Assembly: GCF_007997155.1 (NCBI RefSeq)
Contig: NZ_VORT01000008.1
Coordinates: 124,001 to 188,000, forward strand
DNA length: 64,000 nt
Reading direction: 5' to 3'
Source of the DNA: Aequorivita antarctica
GTDB lineage: Bacteria > Bacteroidota > Bacteroidia > Flavobacteriales > Flavobacteriaceae
Numbering within the stretch: position 1 is the first letter of the stretch; every line of letters starts with the position of its first letter. Positions 44,200 through 53,743 of the stretch are shown piece by piece. The translations under genes were made by a program, and so were the position numbers. A model generated the notes under the pieces. It ran no database searches and had not been told where the DNA came from. It saw nothing but the letters and a program-made list of their open reading frames with translations.

Positions 44200-44207
44200 T
44201 ATTTTTG
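44200..44207 (+). promoter_or_regulatory. Putative -7 promoter box of yceI
   Basis: TATTTTTG fits TAnnTTTG, 26 bases before the yceI ATG. No clear TTTG -33 is seen. Confidence 0.4.
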
Positions 44208-44233
44208 CCACTTGAAACAAAAAACCAATAACT

Positions 44234-44887
44234 ATGAAATCAACATTTTTGAAAATTACTTTAATGGCTTTTATTACAGTAGGTGCATTTTCTTGCAAAA
44301 ACGCTGAAAAAGAAGCTGAAGCTATGACAGAAGTAGCTGCAGAAGCTACAGACATGGCAACTGAATATACAGTAGATACAGCCGCATCACAAATTATGTG
44401 GGAAGGTGCAAAACCAACTGGCAAGCACCATGGAACAATAAAACTTTCTTCAGGAACCATCCACCTTAACGAAGGAAAGGCAGAAGCTGGAAACTTTGTG
44501 ATCGATATGAACTCAATCAACGATGAGGATCTAGAAGGGGAAGACAAGGCTAACCTGGAAGCACACTTAAAAGGTACTGTTGAGGGTAAAGAAGGAGACT
44601 TTTTCAATGTAAAAGAATATCCAACAGCAAAATTTGAAATGACAGGTATTGAAAACAATGTGGTTAAAGGAAACTTGACCATTAAAGACAAAACAAATGC
44701 CATTGAATTTCCTGCAACCGTAACTATGGAAGGCGACAAAATGTTACTTAAAAGTGAAACTTTTGAAATTGACAGAACAAAGTGGGACGTTAACTACGGT
44801 TCAAAATCTATATTCCCAAGCTTAGGCGACAAGTTTATCAATGACACTATGAAAATTACAGTTTCTTTGGTTGCCACAAAAGCGTAA
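44234..44887 (+). CDS. YceI-family lipoprotein
   Basis: A 217-residue protein with a lipobox at GAFSC19 and an acidic Ala/Glu linker (about 20-45). The YceI domain at 46-215 has ASQIMWEGAKPTGKHHG, FVIDMNSIND and SIFPSLGDKFIND. YceI proteins are lipocalin-like and bind isoprenoid-type ligands in the periplasm. It is monocistronic between a promoter-like box and a bidirectional terminator. Confidence 0.9.
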   Translation: MKSTFLKITLMAFITVGAFSCKNAEKEAEAMTEVAAEATDMATEYTVDTAASQIMWEGAKPTGKHHGTIKLSSGTIHLNEGKAEAGNFVIDMNSINDEDLEGEDKANLEAHLKGTVEGKEGDFFNVKEYPTAKFEMTGIENNVVKGNLTIKDKTNAIEFPATVTMEGDKMLLKSETFEIDRTKWDVNYGSKSIFPSLGDKFINDTMKITVSLVATKA

Positions 44888-44922
44888 TTGAATTATCTTG
44901 GGACAGTAAAATCTCAAAAAAC

Positions 44923-44954
44923 AAAAAAGAGAGGCAAATTTGCCTCTCTTTTTT
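44923..44954. terminator. Bidirectional terminator, perfect 32-bp palindrome
   Basis: AAAAAAGAGAGGCAAA is followed directly by its exact reverse complement. It serves the convergent yceI and TIGR01777 genes. Confidence 0.9.
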
Positions 44955-44956
44955 AT

Positions 44957-45865
44957 TTATAGTAAATCCTGAAGCGCATTTTCAAGATTATAAAATTTAA
45001 ACTTGTAACCCAACTGCTCAATTTTTTGGGAACTGACCAATTGTCCTTCCAAGACTAAAACGGACATTTCACCTAACAAAAGTTTTAGTGCAAAATCCGG
45101 AATATTAGGCAGCCAAAGCGGACTGTCCAGTTTTGAGGCAATCATTTTTATCATTTTTTTATTTTGAACAGGGTTTGGAGCTACGGCATTGTATTTTCCT
45201 TCCAATTGGTTTTTAAGAAGAAACAGGTAAATTCCGGCAATATCTTGAATATGAATCCAAGATTGCCACTGCTCCCCGCTCCCCAATGGTGCGCCAACGC
45301 CAAGTTTAATGGGTTTTACTAACTTTGGAAAAGCACCTTCGTTTTTGTCTAGAACCACTCCAGTGCGCACTTTACTTACTTCCATACCCGAATTTTTGAA
45401 TTTTGCCGCCGCTGCTTCCCATGCGAGCACAACTTTGGCCAAAAATGTATCGTCCACTTCAGTATCTTCTTCGGTATATAATCTTGTTTTTGAATTTGGA
45501 TAGATGCTTACACCACTAGCAGTGATAAAATGCACAATGTTGTAATCAATTTTTTGAAGCGTTTCGTACAGTAAGTTTATGGTTTCAACCCTACTCTCCA
45601 AAATGATCTTTTTATAATGTTTAGTCCAGCGTTTTGAAATGCTTGCACCAACCAAGTTGATTATTGTTGTAACATCCTCAAAAGCTTTTATATCTATCTC
45701 AGCTTTTTTCGGATTCCAATAAAATCCTTTATAATTTTCGGTATTCTCAATTTTCTCTTTGCTGGTTGTGAGGTAATTAACAGCAATTCCATCTCGATGA
45801 CATTGCCGAACCAATTCACTCCCAATTAGACCTGTAGCCCCTGTTATCAACACTTTCTTCATCAT
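44957..45865 (-). CDS. TIGR01777-family SDR oxidoreductase
   Basis: A 302-residue protein with ITGATGLIGSELVRQ (Rossmann), NLVGASISKRWT near 72 and SGVSIYPNSKT, and the C-terminal DUF1731 part (ALKLLLGEMSVLVLEGQLV). This is the TIGR01777/YfcH epimerase-like family, whose reaction is unknown, with a possible link to cell division in some bacteria. The start is the first of two consecutive Met codons. Confidence 0.88.
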   Translation of the reverse strand: MMKKVLITGATGLIGSELVRQCHRDGIAVNYLTTSKEKIENTENYKGFYWNPKKAEIDIKAFEDVTTIINLVGASISKRWTKHYKKIILESRVETINLLYETLQKIDYNIVHFITASGVSIYPNSKTRLYTEEDTEVDDTFLAKVVLAWEAAAAKFKNSGMEVSKVRTGVVLDKNEGAFPKLVKPIKLGVGAPLGSGEQWQSWIHIQDIAGIYLFLLKNQLEGKYNAVAPNPVQNKKMIKMIASKLDSPLWLPNIPDFALKLLLGEMSVLVLEGQLVSSQKIEQLGYKFKFYNLENALQDLL

Positions 45866-46045
45866 AATATTAAATTTAGAAATTCAAAAGCGAATGGCAA
45901 AGGGTGTTAACGGAAGATTGTGAATTGGGCTTCGGTACAAATTTCTATATTGCTTCGCAAATAGAAATCCATTCAGTCATCGTTCATTCAGCATTAATTC
46001 ATCAATTTTGGATTTGTTATCCTTAGCTTGTAGAAGGATTAAAAA

Positions 46046-46714
46046 TTAAATTTTTGTGGCTCTCAACATTTCTTTTTTTCCAGGTGGGCCGGGAAGGCGT
46101 TCTACGAAAAACCCTACTGCTTGCATTGCACGACGAGCATTTCCGTTAGCAGCATAGGTTACCAAGACGCCGTTTGGTTTCAAGGAATTGTACATTCTTT
46201 GAAATATTTCTTCAGTCCAAAGTTCAGGTTGAACTCTAATTCCAAAGGCATCAAAATATATAAGATGAAAATTATTTTCAGAATTTATTTCTGAAAATAA
46301 TTTCTTTTGCTTTGTAAGTCTAAATTTTTCGGAAATATTTTTTTTTTCTTCCCAAGTAACATCGTGAAGCTGTAAAAAAATTTCTTTGGAAGCATTCAAA
46401 AGTGAAGTGTAATTAAGTTTTTCAATTTCACTCAAACTTAATGGATAAGCTTCCACTCCGGTATAATCAATTTTGAAATTGCTTTTTTCAGCTTCCAAAT
46501 AAGTAAGAAACGCGTTCAGACCAGTGCCAAAACCAATTTCCATAATGAAAATTTCAGTAGCAGTATTTTTGGCAGACCAATGATAAAGGCCTTCCTTTAT
46601 AAAAACGTGAAGTGCTTCCGTTATTGCACCGTGCTTGGAGTGGTATTGTTCGTCCCACTCCGCAATATGCAAGGTATATGAGCCGTCGCCCGTTTTTAAT
46701 AAAGTTCTTTTCAA
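46046..46714 (-). CDS. mnmD: tRNA (5-methylaminomethyl-2-thiouridine-34) methyltransferase MnmD
   Basis: A 222-residue SAM enzyme with EIGFGTGLNAFLT (SAM site), YFDAFGIRVQPELWTEE and VTYAANGNARRAMQAVGF, then LPGPPGKKEML at the end. It is the methyltransferase half of MnmC, found alone in Bacteroidota, and completes the wobble uridine modification mnm5s2U of Glu, Lys and Gln tRNAs. It is followed by a DUF4920 gene starting 522 bases upstream on the same strand, separated by 3 bases. Confidence 0.9.
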   Translation of the reverse strand: MKRTLLKTGDGSYTLHIAEWDEQYHSKHGAITEALHVFIKEGLYHWSAKNTATEIFIMEIGFGTGLNAFLTYLEAEKSNFKIDYTGVEAYPLSLSEIEKLNYTSLLNASKEIFLQLHDVTWEEKKNISEKFRLTKQKKLFSEINSENNFHLIYFDAFGIRVQPELWTEEIFQRMYNSLKPNGVLVTYAANGNARRAMQAVGFFVERLPGPPGKKEMLRATKI

Positions 46715-46717
46715 AAA

Positions 46718-47236
46718 TTATTGTTTTTCTACTTCGGGAATAAGTACACCGTCTGCTTCAAAAGCAAGCGTGCGTTTTGGTGCTGTGATAGCTGCAATTT
46801 CTTCAACAGATTTCCCTCCGTCTTCGGCATAGTGGCGTTGGTCTTCAACGCTCATTTCCTCAACGTATGCTTTTCCGTTTACGATTATTTCTTGTCCGGC
46901 AATGTCTTTCGGCATAAAGAAACCATAATCCTTAAACCTCACCATCGCTTCTTGTTCTCCCATTTCAAGGTTCATCCAACAGCCTTTTTTCTGGCAAACA
47001 TCTTTTACGGTTGCTGTAAATTTCACATTTACGGTATCGCCAGGTTTTAAACTTTTGTATTTATCCATCATTTCGGATTTCGACAAAACGTTCTCATCGG
47101 AAATTTTGTCGCCAAAAGTTTGATAGTTTATTGCAATTTCTTCGGCTTCAACCAAAGGTGTTTCTTCAGATTTTTCGTTTTTACAACCTAAAATAGCAAA
47201 TGATAATGCGAATAAGAACAGAATTTTTTTCATCAC
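46718..47236 (-). CDS. DUF4920 lipoprotein
   Basis: A 172-residue protein with a lipobox at FAILGC18. The DUF4920 domain (about 40-165) has VKFTATVKDVCQKKGCWM and GQEIIVNGKAYVEEMSVEDQRHYA. The CQKKGCW cysteine pair could form a disulfide or bind metal. It is exported. The role is unknown. Its stop lies 3 bases before the mnmD start, indicating one transcript. Confidence 0.85.
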   Translation of the reverse strand: MMKKILFLFALSFAILGCKNEKSEETPLVEAEEIAINYQTFGDKISDENVLSKSEMMDKYKSLKPGDTVNVKFTATVKDVCQKKGCWMNLEMGEQEAMVRFKDYGFFMPKDIAGQEIIVNGKAYVEEMSVEDQRHYAEDGGKSVEEIAAITAPKRTLAFEADGVLIPEVEKQ

Positions 47237-47345
47237 AAAAATGTTTAATAATTAATTGATTGATACAATGTTGCAATTTTAATGATTTTTTGAATTTTAT
47301 ATAGGGTAAATTTTGTCTATTTTTACGCAATAAACAATTCTTTTC

Positions 47346-48416
47346 ATGAATACATCAGCCACACAAAAAATTAATGTACAAAAAGTTGAATCTTCCCGAA
47401 TTGGACAGGTAGATTTTGACAATCTTACCTTTGGAAGCATTTTTAGCGATCACATGTTTGAATGTGATTATAAAGATGGTGCCTGGCAAAATCCAACCAT
47501 CAAGCCTTATGGGCCACTTACCATTTCGCCTGCGGCAAAGGTATTTCATTATGGACAGGCCGTTTTTGAAGGAATGAAGGCCTATAAAGATGAAAATGGC
47601 AAAGTCTGGCTTTTTAGACCTGAACAGAATTTTTTGCGAATCAACAAATCTTCTGTAAGAATGGCGATGCCAGAATTTCCGCGTGATATTTTCTTTGAAG
47701 CGTTGATTGAACTTGTAAAACTGGACAAAGATTGGGTTAAACCCGGTCTTGGCAATTCCTTATACATTCGCCCTTTTGTGATGGCAACTCAAGTTGGAGT
47801 AGGTGCATCACCATCAACCGAATATAAATTTATGATTTTGTTGTCGCCCGCTCAGGCTTATTACCTAGGCGATGTTAAAGTGGTAATTGCAGACCATTAC
47901 AGCCGTTCAGCAAACGGTGGCGTAGGTGCTGCAAAAGCTGCTGGAAATTATGGCGCACAATTTTTCCCTACAAATTTGGCACGTGAAAAAGGATTTCAAC
48001 AAGTAATCTGGACCGATGCTAGTAAGCACGAATATTTGGAAGAAGCAGGAACGATGAATGTGTTTTTTAGAGTAAATGATACTTTACTCACCGCCCCTAT
48101 TAGCGATAGAATATTGGATGGTGTTACACGTAAAAGTGTAATTGCTCTTGCAAAAAAAGATAACATTACGGTAGAAGAAAGACCTGTTTTGGTTTCAGAA
48201 ATTGTGGAGGCTGCCGAAAAAGGGAGCCTAAAGGAAATATTTGGGGCTGGTACCGCTGCGGTAATAAGTCCTGTGAGTGCTTTTAGCTATAAAGAAAAAA
48301 CATTCGAACTTGACAAGCAAGAGGATGGATTTGCCTCACGCTTTAAAAAAGAATTATTAGATATTCAGTATAATCGCAGTGAAGACCCGTTTGGGTGGAG
48401 ATACGAGGTTAAATAA
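47346..48416 (+). CDS. ilvE: Branched-chain amino acid aminotransferase
   Basis: A 356-residue fold type IV PLP enzyme. Lys197 in GGVGAAKAAGNYG is the expected Schiff-base residue. The start YGPLTISPAAKVFHYGQAVFEG and the late GAGTAAVISPV are the BCAT II signature. It interconverts Leu, Ile and Val with their keto acids in the cytoplasm. It is monocistronic, with a terminator downstream shared with the convergent MazG-like gene. Confidence 0.95.
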   Translation: MNTSATQKINVQKVESSRIGQVDFDNLTFGSIFSDHMFECDYKDGAWQNPTIKPYGPLTISPAAKVFHYGQAVFEGMKAYKDENGKVWLFRPEQNFLRINKSSVRMAMPEFPRDIFFEALIELVKLDKDWVKPGLGNSLYIRPFVMATQVGVGASPSTEYKFMILLSPAQAYYLGDVKVVIADHYSRSANGGVGAAKAAGNYGAQFFPTNLAREKGFQQVIWTDASKHEYLEEAGTMNVFFRVNDTLLTAPISDRILDGVTRKSVIALAKKDNITVEERPVLVSEIVEAAEKGSLKEIFGAGTAAVISPVSAFSYKEKTFELDKQEDGFASRFKKELLDIQYNRSEDPFGWRYEVK

Positions 48417-48432
48417 ATTCCAAATAAACAAT

Positions 48433-48480
48433 TAAATTCCAAATTCCAAAGGTTTTGACTTTTTGGAATTTGGAATTTTA
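48433..48480. terminator. Bidirectional terminator
   Basis: AAATTCCAAATTCCAAA pairs with TTTGGAATTTGGAATTT around a loop of about 11 bases, between convergent ilvE and the MazG-like gene. Confidence 0.75.
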
Positions 48481-48864
48481 TTTTTCCAGTATTGATTGAA
48501 TATTCGGCTTAAAATAATTTGGGCCTTTTAAAACTTTTCCGTCTTCACGGTAAATCGGTTTTCCGTCCTCGTCCAGTTTGCTCATGTTGCTTCGCTGGAT
48601 TTCGTTGAAAACTTCTTCAATTTTATGCTGCATACCGTGCTCGATTATGGTTCCGCAAAGAATGTAAAGCATGTCGCCAAGAGCGTCGGCAACCTCAACC
48701 AAATCATTATCATTGGCGGCTTCAAGGTATTCTTCGTTTTCTTCGCGCATCAATTCATAACGCAACAGGTTTTTCTTTATTCCCAGATTGGCGGTGGGAG
48801 TTTCCTTCATTCCAAGACCAAAAGCTTTGTGAAATTCGGAAACTGCGGCTATTTTATTCTTCAT
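48478..48864 (-). CDS. MazG-like all-alpha nucleoside triphosphate pyrophosphohydrolase
   Basis: A 128-residue helical protein with the metal-binding ELMREENEEYLE and EVADALGDMLYIL helices (E-x-x-E ... E-x-x-D), as in MazG-like and phosphoribosyl-ATP pyrophosphohydrolase-like enzymes. It hydrolyses a nucleoside triphosphate to the monophosphate, possibly as house-cleaning. The substrate is not clear. Confidence 0.85.
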   Translation of the reverse strand: MKNKIAAVSEFHKAFGLGMKETPTANLGIKKNLLRYELMREENEEYLEAANDNDLVEVADALGDMLYILCGTIIEHGMQHKIEEVFNEIQRSNMSKLDEDGKPIYREDGKVLKGPNYFKPNIQSILEK

Positions 48865-48910
48865 ATTATAAGTTTAAGGTTGTAAATTTGCTTCGTAAAA
48901 CTACAAATTT

Positions 48911-49099
48911 ATGTTTACTACTGGCCAATTGGTTTTTGCTATTTTATTTTTTATCGCTTTCATAATTATAATGATTTACAGCTATCGTGGCGATAAAAAA
49001 CTTCACAAAAAATATTATAAAGGGAGTCTTTGGGTTTTGGTGGGGTTTATTGTTTTCGTCTTTTTTTTAATAGCTATAAAAACATATTTCAAAGATTGA
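48911..49099 (+). CDS. Small two-helix membrane protein
   Basis: A 62-residue protein with two membrane helices (about 5-24 and 41-59) joined by a short basic loop (SYRGDKKLHKKYYKGS). It has no recognised family. It starts 46 bases from the divergent MazG-like gene, and no other start is available. Confidence 0.6.
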   Translation: MFTTGQLVFAILFFIAFIIIMIYSYRGDKKLHKKYYKGSLWVLVGFIVFVFFLIAIKTYFKD

Positions 49100-49333
49100 T
49101 TCTATAAATCTTTTATCAATTTTCTCCTAGATATTCAACATAGATTCATTTTAAAAAACAATCATCTTTTCTTCTTTAAGAAATACTCCTAAATGAGTAT
49201 TGCTAGGTTTACTTTATAATATTAGTATTGTTCCTCCTAAAATTATTATCAATAAAAGCAGGTAACACAATAACTTTTATAGACACCTAAGTCTATTTTT
49301 AAACCTATGTTAATCAACCAAAAAATTAGAATT

Positions 49334-50047
49334 ATGATCGTAAAATCAAAATTATTTCTTCCATTATTAGTTCTTATTGTATCAATCGCTGCCTCTTGTA
49401 CCAAAGAAGAGGATGACGAAGTTTCGGGTTGTACAGACCCTTTAAGCTATAACTATAATTCCAACGCCGTTTCAGACAATGGTAGCTGTGAATATTATTA
49501 CGGTGGCCGTGATATGGGCCAAATTGATGTTGGTTCCGTTATAGATTTGAACAATGAATACAACATATACATTGACAATACATATATTGGCAGATTGACA
49601 TACTTCTTTCCTAATGGTTTAAGCTGTGGAAATCCCAATGCAGTTGGACGTATTTTTAACTCAGGCTCACATTTAATTAGGGCTGAAGGAAATGGTGGAA
49701 CTGAAATAAGGGAAGGATATGTTGTTTTGGATCCACAAGAATGTTTGGTGGTTTTACTAGAAAACTTACCTATTGTAGCCAACCAGAAAGGAAATGTTAA
49801 ATTTTGGGTAAACCAAGATTATGGTTGCGGCCCTATAACTGTAAATATGAATGGTGTTGGTTCTAGCACAATTAGCGGTTATTATTTTAGTGGCAATCCA
49901 GATTGTATTATAGATGGCGTTGGGGGGAACTTTAATGATCTTACACCAGGAAATTATAATTATTCCGCAAGTTGCCAAGGATATAATTGGAACGGGTCAG
50001 TAACAATAACTCAAAATAGTTGCTTTAAACTCCAGTTAACACTTTAA
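49334..50047 (+). CDS. Lipoprotein with a GCTDPxxxNYN calcium-type repeat
   Basis: A 237-residue protein started at ATG 49334, giving a clean lipoprotein signal with Cys at SIAASC. A GCTDPLSYNYN ... DNGSCEY repeat follows at about residues 30-50, a motif common in secreted Bacteroidota proteins. The rest (about 55-237) is beta-rich with several cysteine-containing loops and looks like two similar domains. It is expected at the cell surface. The function is unknown. Confidence 0.65.
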   Translation: MIVKSKLFLPLLVLIVSIAASCTKEEDDEVSGCTDPLSYNYNSNAVSDNGSCEYYYGGRDMGQIDVGSVIDLNNEYNIYIDNTYIGRLTYFFPNGLSCGNPNAVGRIFNSGSHLIRAEGNGGTEIREGYVVLDPQECLVVLLENLPIVANQKGNVKFWVNQDYGCGPITVNMNGVGSSTISGYYFSGNPDCIIDGVGGNFNDLTPGNYNYSASCQGYNWNGSVTITQNSCFKLQLTL

Positions 50048-50072
50048 ATGTTTTTTAAATAGTTCTTTATAG

Positions 50073-50106
50073 AAAAAAGCTCTTTGGATATCCAAAGAGC
50101 TTTTTT
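50073..50106. terminator. Bidirectional terminator, perfect 34-bp palindrome
   Basis: AAAAAAGCTCTTTGGAT is followed by its exact reverse complement, between the convergent lipoprotein and DPP III genes. Confidence 0.92.
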
Positions 50107-50124
50107 ATTTGAATTAAATATATT

Positions 50125-52164
50125 TTAATTTGTTGCTGGTAAATTGCTGTAATTTTTAGAATAAAACATCATTTGTTCTGCGAACGTTTTTGGTTGTTCT
50201 ATTGTAAAACTTTCAATCTCATCATTGGCACCCATTTTAGGCACAAGCACTGGATTTACAAATCCACTGTAAGGCGCAGAAGTAAACTGCTTATTGCGCT
50301 CCAAAATTTCTTTGTGAAGATTTTGATCCACTTTTACTCCGTAGGTTTCCACTAATTTCTCAACTGCCGCGTAATCGCCTTCGCTTTTAATTCGTTGTGT
50401 TTCGCGAAGCAATTGACCGAAAAGCTCGTGCAATTTTTCATAATCGTTTATGTTGTAATAGGTTTTTCCATCGCGGGTAATTTTTTCAATTACATTATCT
50501 GCTTTTCCTTTTTCAAAAACCCATGCGGAAACCCATTGGCGGTTACGCATGTGTGCTTCTTCAACATTATCTCCAAGGTTTAGACGAATCAATTGCGTCA
50601 TCAAACCATTGCGGATATAACCATCATAAGCTGCCATTCCAACTTTTTTCCAATCATCAACCAAGCCAAGTTCCTGTAGTTTTGGGTTGTACAAATAGTA
50701 AAGACCCACCAAATCTGCACGACCTTCTTCCAAAGTAGAAGCATAAGTTTTAAGTGTTTCTTTGGTTTCGCCCACACCTGGATTTAATTGCCCTGAAGCG
50801 TGACCAATTACTTCGTGAAGTGCGGTGTGAAGTTTATCGGCAAGCTGGCCGTATTTTTCTTCCAATTCTAGTTCTGTAGAATCGTTTACAAATTCTTTCA
50901 ACCTTCCTGTACTTCCTGCGTTGTTGTATGCTTCAATAATGTTTCCGAGTGAAACAGATTTACTGCCCACTGCCGCACGTATCCAGTTTGCATTTGGAAG
51001 GTTTACTCCAATTGGCGTACTTGGAGAAGAATCGCCTGCTTCGCCTGCAACATTCACAACCTTATAGGTTACCCCTACTACACTGTCTTTTTTGTGTTCC
51101 TCCATCAAAGGTGAATTATCCTCAAACCATTGGGCGTTTTCAGTAAGGACCGCCATTTTCTCTGACATATCAAAATCATTTATTTGAATTACAGTTTCGT
51201 AAGAACCTCTGTAACCTAATGGGTCATTATAAACTTCAATAAAGCTGTTTATATAATCAATATTGCCTTCAGTTGCCCCAGTCCAAGCTACGTTATAGTC
51301 ATCCCAAGTTTGAAGATCTCCTGTTTTGTAATATTGAATCAAAAGACCAAGTGCATCTCCCTGTGCTTTGTTTTCGGCAACACCTTGTGCTTTTTCAAGC
51401 CACTCCACTATCTTGTCAATAGCTGAACCGTATAAACCACCCGATTTATATACAAGTTCCTTAAGCTGGCCGTTCTCTTTTACCAATTTTGAGTTTAAAC
51501 CGAATGAAAGTGGCTTTTTAGGGTCTGGAGATTTCTTTTTTGAATAGAAGTTTTCCACATCTTTATTTGTAACGTCAGGACCATAAAAGTTTACTGCGCT
51601 TTCCAAAACATTATCAACCCCTTTAGCTTGGTTTACTTTTTTAGAATCCTTATCGTTGAAAATTACATCAAAAGCTTCGCCTTCCAAAGTAGTATTGGTA
51701 TCGGTCAAAAGTTGTTTTAAATAGTCAGAAGAAAAATCCGGCTTCAACTTTTCATTAGAATAATGATGGTGAATACCGTTGCTGAACCAAACTCTTTTCA
51801 AGTAAGTTTCAAAATTTTTCCAATCGTCTGTAGTCTTATCACCTTTATAGTTGGTATAAACGTTTTCCAAAGCCTTTCTAATGGTAAGGTTGTAGCGGTA
51901 GTTTTGGTCCCACATAATATCTCTTCCAGCCAATCCAGCTTGAGTAAGGTAGTACACCAGTTTTTGTTCCTTTAGGGTAAGTTTTTCCCAACCTGGAATT
52001 TGATAACGCAAAACTTTTATGTCGCCAAACGACTCCAAATTATAATCAAAGTCTGCGGATTGTACTGTTTCCACTTGGGCTAAAGGCTTTTCATCTTTGT
52101 TTTCTTTGCAGGAAAAAAACAACAAACCGCACATTGCCATTGCAATAAAAAAGGTGTTCTTCAT
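50125..52164 (-). CDS. Dipeptidyl peptidase III-like M49 metallopeptidase, lipoprotein
   Basis: A 679-residue protein with a lipobox at LLFFSC19. The zinc motif is HEVIGH at 450-455 (His450, Glu451, His455), with the second-ligand motif EEGRADLVGLY about 30 residues later, as in DPP III (family M49). It removes dipeptides from peptide N-termini. Lipidation would place it in the periplasm or outer membrane. It stands alone between a strong terminator and a divergent SRPBCC gene. Confidence 0.92.
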   Translation of the reverse strand: MKNTFFIAMAMCGLLFFSCKENKDEKPLAQVETVQSADFDYNLESFGDIKVLRYQIPGWEKLTLKEQKLVYYLTQAGLAGRDIMWDQNYRYNLTIRKALENVYTNYKGDKTTDDWKNFETYLKRVWFSNGIHHHYSNEKLKPDFSSDYLKQLLTDTNTTLEGEAFDVIFNDKDSKKVNQAKGVDNVLESAVNFYGPDVTNKDVENFYSKKKSPDPKKPLSFGLNSKLVKENGQLKELVYKSGGLYGSAIDKIVEWLEKAQGVAENKAQGDALGLLIQYYKTGDLQTWDDYNVAWTGATEGNIDYINSFIEVYNDPLGYRGSYETVIQINDFDMSEKMAVLTENAQWFEDNSPLMEEHKKDSVVGVTYKVVNVAGEAGDSSPSTPIGVNLPNANWIRAAVGSKSVSLGNIIEAYNNAGSTGRLKEFVNDSTELELEEKYGQLADKLHTALHEVIGHASGQLNPGVGETKETLKTYASTLEEGRADLVGLYYLYNPKLQELGLVDDWKKVGMAAYDGYIRNGLMTQLIRLNLGDNVEEAHMRNRQWVSAWVFEKGKADNVIEKITRDGKTYYNINDYEKLHELFGQLLRETQRIKSEGDYAAVEKLVETYGVKVDQNLHKEILERNKQFTSAPYSGFVNPVLVPKMGANDEIESFTIEQPKTFAEQMMFYSKNYSNLPATN

Positions 52165-52315
52165 TTTAAAATAATTTTTGATTTCCGCAAATGTACTAAA
52201 ATATTATTCGCAATATTTAAATCACAAATGCTTGTGAATTCTGAAGAAATTGGTTTTAAGCACTGTCACTGAAATTTCAGTATCTTAGCAGCACCAATCA
52301 ACACCTCGCTAAAAA

Positions 52316-53371
52316 ATGAAAATAATAAAATACTTACTTTTCCTTATTCTTCTAATAATTATTGGCAGCGCCATTTATTTTGGGACGAAAGAAGGAACTT
52401 ATGACCTTCATGATTCCATGGTAATTAAAGCGCCGCCAGAAGTTGTTTTCAACAAAGTGAATGATTTTAAAAGCTGGGAAAATTGGGGGCCTTGGAAAAA
52501 AGAAGACTCCACAATGACTTTTACGTATGCCGAAAAAACTTCAGGCGAGGGTGCTTCCTATTCATGGGATGGCCAAATGAGTGGGTCCATGACTACGACA
52601 AAAGTAATTCCCAATAAAGAAATTGAGCAAGATTTAACGCTAAATACGCCTGCAGGAAAACGAAATCCAAAAGTATATTGGAATTTTGAAGAAGTGGACG
52701 GCGGAACCAAAGTAACTTGGGGAATGAAAGGTGAACACACCTTAATTGACAAAGCTTATTACTCATTTAGTGGTTTCGATTTTGATGCATCCATGCACAA
52801 AATGAACAAAGAAGGATTGGAAGGAATTGCTCTAGAAGTGGCAGAAGACATGAAACAGTATTCCATAAATGTGGATGGTATTACCCAATACGGCGGTGGA
52901 TATTATATGTACACCACTTCCGTTGCAAAACAAAGTGAGCTTGATGAAAAAACAGAACCGATGATGAACCTGGTTATGGAATTCATTACAAAGAACAATC
53001 TAAATATGGCAGGTAAGCCTTTTACAATTTACAATGAAATAGACAATGCAAACAATACAGTTATCTTTTCCACAGGGATTCCTGTGAAAGAAAAAGTGAT
53101 CACGCCTGAAGGAAGTCCCGTTGTTTGCGGATTTATGGAGCCTGTTTCTGCAGTGAAAGTTTCACTTAAAGGAAATTACAAACATCTATCCGAAGCATAT
53201 ACCAAGGGAAGACAATACATAGAAAAGAACAGCCTTCAAATAGATCCGGCAGGCAAAATGTTTGAAGTTTATATGACCAATCCTAAAGAAACTCCCAATC
53301 CGGCCAATTGGTTGACAGAGGTTTACATTCCAATAATTACCACCCCCGAACCTTTAGAAGAAGGATTATAA
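52316..53371 (+). CDS. SRPBCC/polyketide-cyclase plus GyrI-like effector-binding protein
   Basis: A 351-residue protein with an N-terminal membrane helix (about 3-22). Residues 28-185 are a START/SRPBCC domain (VIKAPPEVVFNKVNDFKSWENWGPW) and 190-345 a GyrI-like effector-binding domain (KGNYKHLSEAYTKG). Such two-domain proteins bind small hydrophobic ligands. The crcB start follows directly after its stop, so the two genes form one transcript; a functional link to fluoride is not evident. Confidence 0.85.
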   Translation: MKIIKYLLFLILLIIIGSAIYFGTKEGTYDLHDSMVIKAPPEVVFNKVNDFKSWENWGPWKKEDSTMTFTYAEKTSGEGASYSWDGQMSGSMTTTKVIPNKEIEQDLTLNTPAGKRNPKVYWNFEEVDGGTKVTWGMKGEHTLIDKAYYSFSGFDFDASMHKMNKEGLEGIALEVAEDMKQYSINVDGITQYGGGYYMYTTSVAKQSELDEKTEPMMNLVMEFITKNNLNMAGKPFTIYNEIDNANNTVIFSTGIPVKEKVITPEGSPVVCGFMEPVSAVKVSLKGNYKHLSEAYTKGRQYIEKNSLQIDPAGKMFEVYMTNPKETPNPANWLTEVYIPIITTPEPLEEGL

Positions 53372-53743
53372 ATGAAACAGTTGGCATTGGTTTTTATTGG
53401 CGGTGGTTTGGGAAGCACGTTGCGTTATGGACTTTCCAAATATTTGGACAGTTTTGAAACGGGAATACCCTACGGTACTTTTGCAGCCAACATTATAGGT
53501 AGTTTGTTAATTGGAATAATTCTAGGACTTGCTTTAAAAAACGAAACACTTTCCCAAAATACGGTCTTGTTTTTGGCCACGGGATTTTGTGGTGGGTTTA
53601 CTACTTTTTCCACCTTTGCTTATGAGAACCACGTCTTTCTGAAAAGTGGTGATTTCATGTCGTTCGCGCTTTATACCATTGCAAGTTTTGTAGTTGGTTT
53701 TGCAATGGTTTTTCTAGGAATGTGGTTAGTGAAGTTATTTTAA
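53372..53743 (+). CDS. crcB: Fluoride-specific channel CrcB/Fluc
   Basis: A 123-residue protein with four membrane helices. GGGLGSTLRYGLS, GTFAANIIGSLLIG and the GFCGGFTTFSTFAYE motif (with the pore Phe residues) identify Fluc. It forms a dual-topology dimer that lets fluoride leave the cell. It begins at the base after the SRPBCC gene stop. No fluoride riboswitch was seen upstream. Confidence 0.95.
   Translation: MKQLALVFIGGGLGSTLRYGLSKYLDSFETGIPYGTFAANIIGSLLIGIILGLALKNETLSQNTVLFLATGFCGGFTTFSTFAYENHVFLKSGDFMSFALYTIASFVVGFAMVFLGMWLVKLF

Noticed and set aside
52165-52315. Possible fluoride riboswitch for crcB
   Set aside because: crcB is the second gene and the region before the first gene lacks the conserved pseudoknot sequences of the crcB motif RNA that I could recognise.
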